A DNA stretch of 64,000 nucleotides from DASYTH01 sp035942955. GTDB lineage: Bacteria; Actinomycetota; Actinomycetes; Mycobacteriales; Pseudonocardiaceae. Position 1 is the stretch's first letter. Each line of letters opens with the position of its first letter. A program made the translations under genes and the position numbers. The stretch lies in NCBI RefSeq assembly GCF_035942955.1, contig NZ_DASZCQ010000160.1, positions 27,817-91,816 on the forward strand, in the 5' to 3' direction. The notes under the pieces are model-generated. The model was given only the letters and a program-made list of their open reading frames with translations. It was not told the origin of the DNA and searched no databases. Shown here one piece after another: positions 1 through 7,590 of this stretch.

Positions 1-686
1 TGCCGCGGTTCTTCCCGCTGCTGATGACCGCCGCGGGCACCGTGCCGCCTGCGCGGGTGCTCGTGCTGGGCGCGGGCGTGGCCGGGTTGCAGGCCATCGC
101 CACCGCGCGCCGGCTCGGCGCGGTCGTGCGCGCCTACGACGTGCGCGCGGCGGCGGCCGAGGAGGTGCGCAGCGTGGGCGCGGAGTTCATCGACCTGGAC
201 CTGCCGACGTTGGAGGGCGCCGGCGGGTACGCCAGGGAGGCGACCGAGGAGCGGGCTCGGCGGCAGCGGGAGCTGCTCGCGCCGCACGTGGCCGACGCCG
301 ACGCGTTGATCACCACGGCCGCGGTGCCGGGCCGGCCGGCGCCACTGCTGGTCACCCGGGAGATGGTGGAGGCCATGAAGCCGGGCTCGATCGTGGTGGA
401 CCTGGCCGCGGAGTCGGGTGGCAACGTGGAGGGCTCGAAGCCGGGCGAGGAGCTGACCGTCGGCAACGCCCGGGTCTGGGGCGGGCGCAACGTACCCAGC
501 CAGATGCCGGGGCAGGCCAGCCGGTTGTACGCCACCAACGTGGTCAACCTGCTGCTGCTGATGAACGCCGACGGTGAGCTCAAGCCCGACCTGTCCGACG
601 AGGTGCTCGCCGGGTGCTGCGTCACCCACGCCGGCGAGGTGCGGCACGGCCCGACCCGCGAGCTGCTCGGCGAGGACGCCGAGTGA
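1..686 (+). CDS. pntAA: NAD(P) transhydrogenase subunit alpha part 1, 5' end outside window
   Basis: Soluble NAD(H)-binding subunit of the proton-translocating transhydrogenase, which moves hydride between NAD(H) and NADP(H). The reading frame is already open at base 3, so the N-terminal part lies upstream. Visible are the end of the first domain (MTAAGTVPPARVLVLGAG) and the dinucleotide-binding GAGVAGLQA turn, followed by YDVRAAAAEEVRS and the RLYATNVVNLLLL segment typical of the family. The split alpha subunit (pntAA plus pntAB) is the usual actinobacterial arrangement. Its stop overlaps the start of the next gene by one base (TGATG), indicating translational coupling within a pntAA-pntAB-pntB operon. 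Confidence 0.95.
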   Translation, partial: PRFFPLLMTAAGTVPPARVLVLGAGVAGLQAIATARRLGAVVRAYDVRAAAAEEVRSVGAEFIDLDLPTLEGAGGYAREATEERARRQRELLAPHVADADALITTAAVPGRPAPLLVTREMVEAMKPGSIVVDLAAESGGNVEGSKPGEELTVGNARVWGGRNVPSQMPGQASRLYATNVVNLLLLMNADGELKPDLSDEVLAGCCVTHAGEVRHGPTRELLGEDAE

Positions 687-991
687 TGGACGGGGTCGCC
701 CTGCTGACCGTGTTCGTGCTGGCGATCTTCGTGGGCTACGAGGTCATCTCGAAGGTGTCGTCGACCCTGCACACGCCGCTGATGTCCGGATCCAACGCGA
801 TCAGCGGCATCATCCTGGTCGGCACGATCGCGGTCGCCGCGCACACCGAGTCGGAGCTGATCTTCGCGCTCGAGCTCGTCGCCGTGGCACTGGCCGCGGT
901 GAACCTGGTCGGCGGCTTCGTGGTGACCGACCGGATGCTGCGGATGTTCCGCGGCCGCCGGGAACGCCGGGAGGAGAACGTCAAGCTGTGA
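686..991 (+). CDS. pntAB: NAD(P) transhydrogenase subunit alpha part 2 (membrane)
   Basis: 101-residue membrane part of the split alpha subunit. ATG at 686 overlaps the pntAA stop codon; an upstream in-frame start at 614 would give a long overlapping tail and is less likely. The sequence has an N-terminal hydrophobic helix (VALLTVFVLAIFVGYEVI), then the family segment around HTPLMSGSNAISG and two further hydrophobic stretches (IILVGTIAVAA and LELVAVALAAVNLVGGF). It ends in a basic cytoplasmic tail. It should assemble with PntB to form the proton channel of the transhydrogenase. Confidence 0.95.
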   Translation: MDGVALLTVFVLAIFVGYEVISKVSSTLHTPLMSGSNAISGIILVGTIAVAAHTESELIFALELVAVALAAVNLVGGFVVTDRMLRMFRGRRERREENVKL

Positions 992-1082
992 GCGGAGCTT
1001 GCGGAGCGAACCATTCAACGCTGCCCCGTCGCCGAGGGACGAGGCGACGGGGTTGCCATCACCGAGCTTGCGAGGAGAGGGA

Positions 1083-2456
1083 GTGACCGCCACCGGGGCC
1101 TCGCTGGGCTATCTGCTGGCCTCGGTGTGCTTCATCGTCGCGCTCAAGGGCCTGTCCTCGCCGAAGTCGGCCCGGCTGGGCAACGCGATCGGCGCGGCCG
1201 GCGCGCTGGTCGCCGTCGTGGTGGTGTCGCTCGTCGCGCGGCCGGACCGGCTGGCGCTGATCCTGCTGGCGATCCTGGTGGGCGGGGCGATCGGGGTGAT
1301 CGCCGCCGAGCGCGTGCGGATGACCGCGATGCCGCAGATGGTGGCGCTGTTCAACGGCGTCGGCGGGGCGGCGGGCGCGCTCGTCGCGCTGCTGGAGCTG
1401 GCCGAGACCGGCGGCCGCGGCGACGTCGACCAGCTGGCAGTGGCGGCGTTCACCGTGCTGATCGGCTCGGTGACGTTCTCCGGTTCGGTGCTCACCTTCG
1501 CCAAGCTGCAGGAGCTGGTCACCGGCCGGCCGCTGATCTTCCCGGGAATGCGCCCGGTGGCCGCGCTGGCCGTGGCCGGGGCGCTGGCCGCCGGGATCCT
1601 GGTCCCGATCGGGACCCCGCTAGTCGTGGTGGTGCTGCTGGCCTTCGTCAGCCTCGGGCTCGGGCTGCTGCTGGTGCTTCCGGTCGGCGGCGCCGACGTG
1701 CCCATCGTGATCTCACTGCTGAACGCGTTCAGCGGCATCACGGTGACCGCGAGCGGCTACGTGCTCGGCAACGTGCTGATGATCGTGGCCGGCACCCTGG
1801 TCGGCGCCTCCGGCATGCTGCTGACCAAGCTCATGGCCAACGCCATGGGGCGGTCGCTGGTCAACATCATGTTCGGCGCGTTCGCCGGACCGTCCACTTT
1901 GGGCAGTACGGTGGAGACCGACCGGCCGGTCCGCTCGGCCGGCCCGGCGGACATCGCGATCCTGCTCGGGTACGCCCGCAAGGTGATCGTGGCCCCCGGG
2001 TACGGGCTCGCGGTCGCACAGGCCCAGCACACCCTGCGGGACCTCACCGACGAGCTGGAGCGGCGCGGGGTGACGGTGGAGTACGCGATCCATCCGGTCG
2101 CCGGCCGGATGCCCGGCCACATGAACGTGCTGCTGGCCGAGGCCGACGTGCCGTACCACAAGCTCAAGGAGATGTCCGTGATCAATCCGGAGTTCCGGAC
2201 CGCGGACGTCGCGCTCGTCGTCGGCGCCAACGACGTGGTCAACCCGGCCGCGCACACCACCCCCGGCTCCCCGATCTACGGCATGCCCATCCTGGCCGCC
2301 GAGGACGCGGCCGCGATCGTGTTCCTCAAGCGGTCGCTGCGCCCGGGTTTCGCCGGCATCGACAACGAGCTGCTGCACGGCCCCAAGACCACCCTGCTGT
2401 TCGGCGACGCCAAGGACTCGCTGGCCAACCTCGTCGCCGCGGTCAAGGCTCTCTGA
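1083..2456 (+). CDS. pntB: NAD(P) transhydrogenase subunit beta
   Basis: Membrane and NADP(H)-binding subunit, 457 residues from the GTG at 1083. That start is chosen because it follows a GAGGAGAGGGA ribosome-binding site and gives the usual family length; the frame is open further left, but that part is not PntB-like. About eight hydrophobic segments cover residues 1-240. The C-terminal domain III carries a nucleotide-binding turn (VAPGYGLAVAQAQH), then GRMPGHMNVLLAEA and VGANDVVNPAA, all standard PntB signatures. It is third in the pnt operon, with a 91-bp gap after pntAB. Confidence 0.96.
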   Translation: MTATGASLGYLLASVCFIVALKGLSSPKSARLGNAIGAAGALVAVVVVSLVARPDRLALILLAILVGGAIGVIAAERVRMTAMPQMVALFNGVGGAAGALVALLELAETGGRGDVDQLAVAAFTVLIGSVTFSGSVLTFAKLQELVTGRPLIFPGMRPVAALAVAGALAAGILVPIGTPLVVVVLLAFVSLGLGLLLVLPVGGADVPIVISLLNAFSGITVTASGYVLGNVLMIVAGTLVGASGMLLTKLMANAMGRSLVNIMFGAFAGPSTLGSTVETDRPVRSAGPADIAILLGYARKVIVAPGYGLAVAQAQHTLRDLTDELERRGVTVEYAIHPVAGRMPGHMNVLLAEADVPYHKLKEMSVINPEFRTADVALVVGANDVVNPAAHTTPGSPIYGMPILAAEDAAAIVFLKRSLRPGFAGIDNELLHGPKTTLLFGDAKDSLANLVAAVKAL

Positions 2457-2500
2457 GCGGGTACGGTAATGATCCGGAGCTACTGGGAGGCAGGCAATCC

Positions 2501-2704
2501 ATGGTGAACGAGTCCGAGGTCAAGGACACCATCCAGGTGGCCACCGACGTGACGGTGGACCATCTCGGCCGAATCGCGTCGATCATCGCCGGAGCCGTCC
2601 GGGACATCGCGCAGGAACTCGGCAGCTGGGCCAACGACATCCTCGAGGCGAGGGACACGGCCCAGCGCAGCCGCGCCGACGAGACCGTCGTCGACCCCGA
2701 ATAA
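2501..2704 (+). CDS. small acidic hypothetical protein
   Basis: 67-residue protein starting at ATG 2501, 10 nt after GGGAGG and 44 bp downstream of pntB, so possibly co-transcribed with it. It is acidic and predicted mainly helical, with an amphipathic centre (LGRIASIIAGAVRDIAQELGS) and a charged tail ending in VVDPE. No signal peptide, membrane helix or known domain is recognisable. The start is supported by the Shine-Dalgarno site. The frame remains open far upstream, but that upstream translation is a shadow of pntB. Function unknown. Confidence 0.6.
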   Translation: MVNESEVKDTIQVATDVTVDHLGRIASIIAGAVRDIAQELGSWANDILEARDTAQRSRADETVVDPE

Positions 2705-2706
2705 TC

Positions 2707-2754
2707 GTCTAGCAGTTCTAGACATTATGTGAGATGTCTAGTTAGCCTAGACAT
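2707..2754. promoter_or_regulatory. promoter with three CTAGACAT-type arms, probable leaderless start
   Basis: The octamer CTAGACAT occurs at 2718-2725 and 2747-2754, and its reverse complement ATGTCTAG lies between them at 2734-2741. A shorter GTCTAG is at 2707-2712. TAGCCT at 2743-2748 could be a -10 box 7 nt before the ATG at 2756, with TAGACA (2719-2724) as a -35 about 18 bp upstream. No Shine-Dalgarno is visible, so a leaderless transcript is plausible. The arms overlap the whole putative promoter, as expected of an operator, possibly autoregulatory. Confidence 0.55.
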
Positions 2755-2755
2755 C

Positions 2756-3298
2756 ATGGTGATCGATGACGGGCTGCTCCGACGGGCCCGCGAGGCCGCC
2801 GCACGCCTGGCCGACGCGCAGCGCCAGACCGATCTCGCCAAGGCCGACTACCACCACGCGGTGCGGCGGCTCCACTTCGCCGGCGCGTCCATGCGGGAGA
2901 TCGCCGACGCGCTCGAGCTCAGCCACCAGCGGGTGCACCAGATCATCGAGGCGACCGGCGGCACCGGCGGCTGGAAGGCGCGCAAGAAGGCCACCGCCGA
3001 CCTGGCGTGCAGCTTCTGCGGCCTGCCCAAGGACGAGGTCACCAAGCTCGTCGCCGGACCGGGCGTGTTCATCTGCGACGAGTGCGTCCGCCTCGTGCAC
3101 CGGGCCCGCAGCGGTTCGGTGGAAACCTCCCGCACCCGACTGGATCCGGTGCCGGCCGGCAGTCGCCTGGAATGCTCGTTCTGCGGTAAGGCCGCGCCGA
3201 AGGCGTCCACCCTGATAGCCGGGCCGGGCGTGCGCATTTGCGCCGAATGCCTGCAGCTGTGCGACGACGTCCTCGCCGCGTCAGAACCGCAGTCGTGA
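2756..3298 (+). CDS. HTH protein with two ClpX-type C4 zinc-finger domains
   Basis: 180-residue protein. The N-terminal half is helical and contains a helix-turn-helix (AGASMREIADALELSHQRVHQII). Two copies of the ClpX-type C4 zinc-binding domain follow: CSFCGLPKDEVTKLVAGPG...CDEC and CSFCGKAAPKASTLIAGPG...CAEC. There is no AAA+ ATPase, so this is not ClpX. In ClpX the domain binds substrates and adaptors, so here it may mediate dimerisation or protein contacts of a DNA-binding protein. The start is ATG 2756 directly after the repeated operator-like element; a GTG at 2729 is possible but would place the operator inside the gene. The 3' end overlaps the convergent grpB-like gene by 18 bp. Confidence 0.8.
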   Translation: MVIDDGLLRRAREAAARLADAQRQTDLAKADYHHAVRRLHFAGASMREIADALELSHQRVHQIIEATGGTGGWKARKKATADLACSFCGLPKDEVTKLVAGPGVFICDECVRLVHRARSGSVETSRTRLDPVPAGSRLECSFCGKAAPKASTLIAGPGVRICAECLQLCDDVLAASEPQS

Positions 3299-3871
3299 AC
3301 CTTGGCGATCGTCGAGCTCGGGAATGCTCAGCCGCCTCAGCACGTTCTCCACGAACTCCGTCTTGCCGGCCGTATACGCTTCTCGGTCGTCGCCGTGCTG
3401 CTGAGCGAGCCGACGTTTCAGTTCCACGTACCGCTGTGCGAGCTGGCCGTCGCGACGTAGCGCGTCCCGGAATCTGACCATCTCCGCCCATTGGGGGTCC
3501 CCGGCCCGGACCAGGTGCAAATGCGCCTTCCGCCGTCGCTTCGAAGCGTCCGGCTTGACGAAGAAGCGCCGCCACGGTCGACAATCCAGTTCTGGAGGTA
3601 TTAAACACCAACCGTCCGCCGCGAGTAACTCCGATGCTTGGTCAACCACCAGATTCAGATCGCCCACCGAGGCCATCAGGTCGATGATCGGCTTGGCGGC
3701 GAGCCCCGCGACCGCCGTGGATCCGATGTGCTCGACGCCATCGACCAGCCATGGCCCCAGCAACTCGGTCAGCCGTTCAGATTCCACCCTCGCCCGGACC
3801 GCCCACCGAGGATCATGCGGATGCACCTCAGGCCGTTCATATGCCCATGCAGGAGTAGGACCATTCATCAC
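3281..3871 (-). CDS. GrpB family (UPF0157) nucleotidyltransferase-fold protein
   Basis: 196-residue GrpB-family protein. The family signature EHIGSTAVAGLAAKPIIDLM (nucleotidyltransferase-like GS...D motif) is at about residues 47-66, and WRRFFVKPDASKRRRKAHLHLV follows the central region. Members are predicted nucleotidyltransferases of unknown substrate, sometimes fused to dephospho-CoA kinase. The adjacent start codons (ATGATG) give a one-residue ambiguity. It lies 87 bp downstream of the nucleotidyltransferase-like gene on the same strand, so it could be the end of that transcript. Its 3' end overlaps the convergent zinc-finger gene. Confidence 0.85.
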   Translation of the reverse strand: MMNGPTPAWAYERPEVHPHDPRWAVRARVESERLTELLGPWLVDGVEHIGSTAVAGLAAKPIIDLMASVGDLNLVVDQASELLAADGWCLIPPELDCRPWRRFFVKPDASKRRRKAHLHLVRAGDPQWAEMVRFRDALRRDGQLAQRYVELKRRLAQQHGDDREAYTAGKTEFVENVLRRLSIPELDDRQGSRLRF

Positions 3872-3958
3872 ATCATCACTCTACCTTGACCAGGTGACAA
3901 CGAGCGGCCATCGCGTGGACAAATGGCTGCGTCGTCGCACCTTGGAAGGACGCACGAT

Positions 3959-4426
3959 CTAGCCTGACGAACCGTTGTCGGCAGTAAGGCAATTTCGTAC
4001 CTGATCTAGGTGGACAAGGTCCTTGGGTCGTTGAAGCAGGAACTTGTAGTAAAGTACGCACTCAAGCCGAACAAACCGAAATCCACTCAGCCACTCGGCC
4101 TGGTCGATAAGCAGGTCGGTCTCCCAGTACCGCGGTAACCACTCGCTGAACACTTCTATCTTGCCGCCCCAGAACTGGATCAGCGGAATACCACGCAAGG
4201 GTCCGAAAACGGATACGCCGAGCCGCCGCGCCCGATCCCAGGCGGGGCCCCGGGCAATGATATCCAGATCCCCGATGGTCGGAATCATGCCGCGAACGTA
4301 GAGTGGTGCGCTACCGAAGATGGCGAAGTGATCCCGATCGAGATCCAGCTCGATCAGGCGGTTGAACAAGGAGTGTTCGGTAGGATCGAAAGACACCCGA
4401 CTCGACGACATGACCGCTTCCTTCAT
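3959..4426 (-). CDS. nucleotidyltransferase-like protein
   Basis: 155-residue protein with a compact nucleotidyltransferase-like signature, FAIFGSAPLYVRG...GDLDIIARG (GS, then DxD about 17 residues later), near residues 35-60. The rest resembles small cytosolic nucleotidyltransferase-like proteins of unknown substrate. It starts 7 bp after the stop of the upstream Crp-family gene, so the two are very likely co-transcribed. Base composition is visibly less GC-rich than in neighbouring housekeeping genes, consistent with acquired DNA. An antitoxin/toxin role is possible but nothing in the sequence proves it. Confidence 0.65.
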   Translation of the reverse strand: MKEAVMSSSRVSFDPTEHSLFNRLIELDLDRDHFAIFGSAPLYVRGMIPTIGDLDIIARGPAWDRARRLGVSVFGPLRGIPLIQFWGGKIEVFSEWLPRYWETDLLIDQAEWLSGFRFVRLECVLYYKFLLQRPKDLVHLDQVRNCLTADNGSSG

Positions 4427-4433
4427 CGCTCAA

Positions 4434-5108
4434 TTAAGAGGTAGGAGTTTCGCCACGAGCGATTGACTGCAGGGTATCCAAGTCAAGAATCGTGATGCTC
4501 TGACGTCCTACTGAGAGTATGCCTCGTGCTTTCAAGGGACGAACGACCTTCTTCACTGAATCAGTTGAAATCCCGGCGAGTTCGGCCAGGTCGATTTGGC
4601 TGAAGCGGAGAACCTTCTTCCCGCCGGTGGTAATTCCAAGGCCTCTTGTCCAGAGGTCGACTATTGACTTGGCCAGTTTCTGGGCGCCGGCCAGTTGCGA
4701 CTCGACCGTCATGTGGGTCGACTCCGCCAGTCGCTCCTGCAAGGTGTTGACCAGGGCCAATGTCGCGCGGAAATTGCTCTCCAGAAAAGTCAACCACTTG
4801 GTCGCCGAGAGATGGAGTGCCTCAACCTCTTCCAGGGCGAAAATACTGGCCGATCGCGGCTTGTTGCGAATTGCGGCCATCTCTCCGACCAGATCACCGG
4901 GACCGCGTATGGCGACGACTCGACGTGGAGAGCCGGCAACGACCTTGACATGCCCCTTGCGAATAAGCAGGACGAAGGTCGTCGTCTCGCCTTCTCCCAT
5001 GAGAATGTTGCCCTTGGGAAAGCGGATCACATCCCCTATCGCCTCCAAAGTGGAGATTTCCTCCTCCGTGAGGCGGACGTCTAGCTGATAATGGGCGACA
5101 TCCTCCAT
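4434..5108 (-). CDS. Crp/Fnr family transcriptional regulator
   Basis: 224 residues from ATG 5108. The frame is open upstream into the repeat array, but that extension is non-homologous and is excluded. The N-terminal cyclic-nucleotide-binding-type beta-barrel includes GDVIRFPKGNILMGEGE and GPGDLVGEMAAI. A long dimerisation helix follows, then a C-terminal winged helix (FSQIDLAELAGISTDSVKKVVRPL). No Fnr-type N-terminal Cys cluster is seen, so it is not an iron-sulfur sensor. An AGGAG lies about 13 nt before the start. It forms an operon-like pair with the nucleotidyltransferase-like gene, and the region is less GC-rich than its surroundings. Confidence 0.85.
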   Translation of the reverse strand: MEDVAHYQLDVRLTEEEISTLEAIGDVIRFPKGNILMGEGETTTFVLLIRKGHVKVVAGSPRRVVAIRGPGDLVGEMAAIRNKPRSASIFALEEVEALHLSATKWLTFLESNFRATLALVNTLQERLAESTHMTVESQLAGAQKLAKSIVDLWTRGLGITTGGKKVLRFSQIDLAELAGISTDSVKKVVRPLKARGILSVGRQSITILDLDTLQSIARGETPTS

Positions 5109-5324
5109 GCAGCTAAGTGTACTCCTACACCTAGCTTGGTGCCAAGGTCCAGCTTCCGGATCATGGCGGCCGAACTCCGCCCCAGAGATCAATCCAGTAC
5201 GCGCGCGGAACCAGCTGATCGAGCAGGGCTTGCTCCCGCCGGGGCAGATCGGCAACGCGCCGCCACCGATCGGCCGCCAGCCCGACCCCATCGCAACGGA
5301 AAGACCCCGCGGGTGAGACTGTCC

Positions 5325-6125
5325 AATCTCTACAGCCGAATGTTCAGTGGGCACCGCGGCCGGGCGAGGATTCGGCGAGTCGAGGGGCGCCGGGTTGATG
5401 GCCTCGTCGACCGCGAAAGCCGGCGTCGCGGGTCCTGCCGACCCGGACTGCGGCGCAACACCAACCCTCATGACCGCGAACGGTTTCGGGCCTGGGATGC
5501 GGATGGGCTAGACGGGGATGTTGCCGTGGGGCGCCGCGGCCGGCGGAGGCGGCGGCGAACTTGCGGCGGGTGTGGACCGGGCCGATGACCTCGTCCACCA
5601 CAAGAGCCGGTGTCGAGTCCCTGCCGACCCAGACCGTGGGGAGAGGCTGTTGCCACGCCGCGCGCGGCGCGGCAACGACCGCATGACCGCGAACGGTTCG
5701 GGCCCGTGGTGTGGATGGCTACAGCCGAATGTTCCGTGGGCGGCGTGGGCGGCGGCGAGCTTGCGGCGGGTGTGGACCGGGCCGGTGACCTCGTCCACCA
5801 CGAGAGCGGCGTCGCGCCCCCTGCCGACCCAGGCCATGTGAAGAGGTTGGTGCTGCGCAGCGCGCTGCGCGCGCGGCGCAGCAAACAACCTCACGATCGC
5901 GAACATGTTCGCGCCCGTGGATGGCTACCGGGAATGCTCCCGTGAGCGCGGCCGGCGAGGGTTCGGCGAGTTGAGGGGCGCCGGGTTGATGGCCTCGTCG
6001 ACCGCGAAAGCCGGCGTCGCGGGTCCTGCCGACCCGGACCGCGGGGGAGAGGTTGTTGTCGCGGCGCGCGGCGCGACAACAACCGCACGGCCGCGAACGG
6101 GGTTGGGCCTGGGGGTGTGGATGGG
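5325..6125 (-). repeat. array of four degenerate copies of the accD 3' end plus terminator hairpin
   Basis: Four units of about 190-225 bp lie directly downstream of accD, in the same orientation. Each contains a copy of the last ~115 bp of accD (the VVDEVI..P..TRRK to HGNIPL-stop segment), then about 45 bp, then a GC-rich hairpin. The 'gatgacctcgtc'-type marker recurs near 5395, 5584, 5786 and 5986, with the native copy near 6211. Copies are frameshifted relative to each other. Units 1 and 4 resemble each other most, and units 2 and 3 form another pair. Hairpins are visible at 5649-5676, 5845-5890 and 6051-6084. Bases 5109-5324, between the crp start and the array, hold no recognisable gene. 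Confidence 0.85.
6051..6084 (-). terminator. hairpin downstream of accD
   Basis: Perfect 13-bp inverted repeat GGTTGTTGTCGCG (6051-6063) / CGCGACAACAACC (6072-6084) with an 8-nt loop, 42 bp past the accD stop. It is probably the terminator of the fab/accD operon. Related hairpins follow each degenerate accD tail copy, with paired changes: GTTGTC/GACAAC here versus GTTGCC/GGCAAC at 5649-5676. Confidence 0.7.
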
Positions 6126-7553
6126 CTAGAGGGGGATGTTGCCGTGGGCGCCGCGGCCGGCGGGGGCGGCGGCGAGGGCCTCGGCGAGTTTGCGGCGGGT
6201 TTGGGCGGGGTCGATGACCTCGTCGACGACGCCGATGGCCATGGCGCGGTCGACGCCGCCGGCGATCATCTCGTGCTCCTCGGTGAGGCGGGCGTGGAGG
6301 GCTTCGCGCTCCTCCTCGGGGGCGGCGGCGAGCTTCTTGCGGTGCAGGATGCCGACCGCGGCCTTGGCGCCCATGACGGCGACCTCGGCCTCCGGCCAGG
6401 CGAACACCGTGGTGGCGCCGAGCGCGCGGGAGTTCATCGCGATGTACGCGCCGCCATAAGCCTTGCGGGTCACCAGCGTCACCCGGGGCACGACGGCCTC
6501 GGCGAAGGCGTGCAGGAGCTTGGCGCCGCGCCGGACCACACCTTCCCACTCCTGGCCGACGCCGGGAAGGTAGCCGGGCACGTCCACCACGACCAGCAGT
6601 GGCACGCCGAACGAGTCGCACATGCGCACGAACCGGGCGGCCTTCTCGGCCGACAGCGAGTCGAGGCAGCCGCCCTTGCGCAGCGGGTTGTTGGCGATCA
6701 CGCCGACGGTGCGCCCGCCGAGCCGGCCGAGCCCGACCACGATGTTGGGCGCCCACTTGGCCTGCAGCTCCTCGAACATGGAGACGTCGCCGTCGTGGTC
6801 GAGGATGCCGCGCAGCAGCGGCTTGACGTCGTATGCGCGGTTGGCCTGCTCGGGCAGCAGCACCCGCAGGTTCTCCTCCTTGCGCACGGTGTGCAGGTCG
6901 AACAGGCCGGGCCGGGCGAACAGCGAGGTGATCCGCCGGGCCCGCCGGTAGGCGTCAGCCTCGTCGGTGGCGAGCACGTGCACCACGCCGGAGCGCCGGC
7001 CGTGCGCCTCGGCGCCGCCGAGGCCCTCCTGGTCGATCTGCTCACCGGTGACGCTGCGTACCACGTCCGGCCCGGTGACGAACACCCGCCCCTCCGGCGA
7101 CATGATCACCACGTCGGTCAGCGCCGGCCCGTAGGCGGCGCCCCCGGCGGCCGGGCCGACCACCACCGAGATCTGCGGGATCCGGCCGGACGCCCGGATC
7201 ATCGCGGCGAACACCTGGCCGACCGCGTCCAGCGACTCCACGCCCTCGGCCAGCCGCGCCCCGCCGCAGTGCCAGACCCCGAGCACGGGGCAGCGCTCCC
7301 GCACCGCGGTGTCGATCGCCTCGACGATGTGCCGGCACCCCTCGGTGCCCATCGCGCCACCCATCTTGGTGGCGTCGGTGCAGTAGGCGATCACCTTGGT
7401 GCCGTCGATGCGCCCACGCACCGCGTACACCCCGGACGAGTCGGCCGGGTGCAGCGGTGCCATCGAGCCGGGGTCGAGCAGTGCGGTGAGCCGGACCTCC
7501 GGTTCTCGGGGGTCGAGCTGGCGCGCACCGGGCCGCGTGGCCACTGCGGTCAT
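6126..7553 (-). CDS. accD: acyl-CoA carboxylase carboxyltransferase subunit (AccD6-type)
   Basis: 475-residue beta subunit that carboxylates acetyl- or propionyl-CoA to supply malonyl units. ATG 7553 is chosen because GAGGAG lies 6 nt upstream; a GTG at 7583 is less likely. The crotonase-fold carboxyltransferase has an N-terminal half with MGTEGCRHIVEAIDTA and the oxyanion-hole region GPAAGGAAYGPAL. The C-terminal half has VDVPGYLPGVGQEWEG, RKAYGGAYIAMNSR and AEVAVMGAKAAV. It is last in the fabD-fabH-acpP-fabF-accD operon, matching accD6 in mycobacteria. Its 3' end is the parent of the tandem degenerate copies downstream. Confidence 0.94.
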   Translation of the reverse strand: MTAVATRPGARQLDPREPEVRLTALLDPGSMAPLHPADSSGVYAVRGRIDGTKVIAYCTDATKMGGAMGTEGCRHIVEAIDTAVRERCPVLGVWHCGGARLAEGVESLDAVGQVFAAMIRASGRIPQISVVVGPAAGGAAYGPALTDVVIMSPEGRVFVTGPDVVRSVTGEQIDQEGLGGAEAHGRRSGVVHVLATDEADAYRRARRITSLFARPGLFDLHTVRKEENLRVLLPEQANRAYDVKPLLRGILDHDGDVSMFEELQAKWAPNIVVGLGRLGGRTVGVIANNPLRKGGCLDSLSAEKAARFVRMCDSFGVPLLVVVDVPGYLPGVGQEWEGVVRRGAKLLHAFAEAVVPRVTLVTRKAYGGAYIAMNSRALGATTVFAWPEAEVAVMGAKAAVGILHRKKLAAAPEEEREALHARLTEEHEMIAGGVDRAMAIGVVDEVIDPAQTRRKLAEALAAAPAGRGAHGNIPL

Positions 7554-7590
7554 CAAGTGCTCCTCGGATAAGTGGACATCCACAACCGGA

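Noticed and set aside
1127..2704. Long plus-strand frame across pntB and the small gene
   Set aside because: Out-of-frame Arg/Gly-rich shadow of pntB; only its last 67 codons, after a Shine-Dalgarno, are kept as a gene.
5468..6756. Several minus-strand frames across 5.4-6.7 kb
   Set aside because: They result from the accD-tail repeats and from shadows of accD; frames break between units, so not a real gene.
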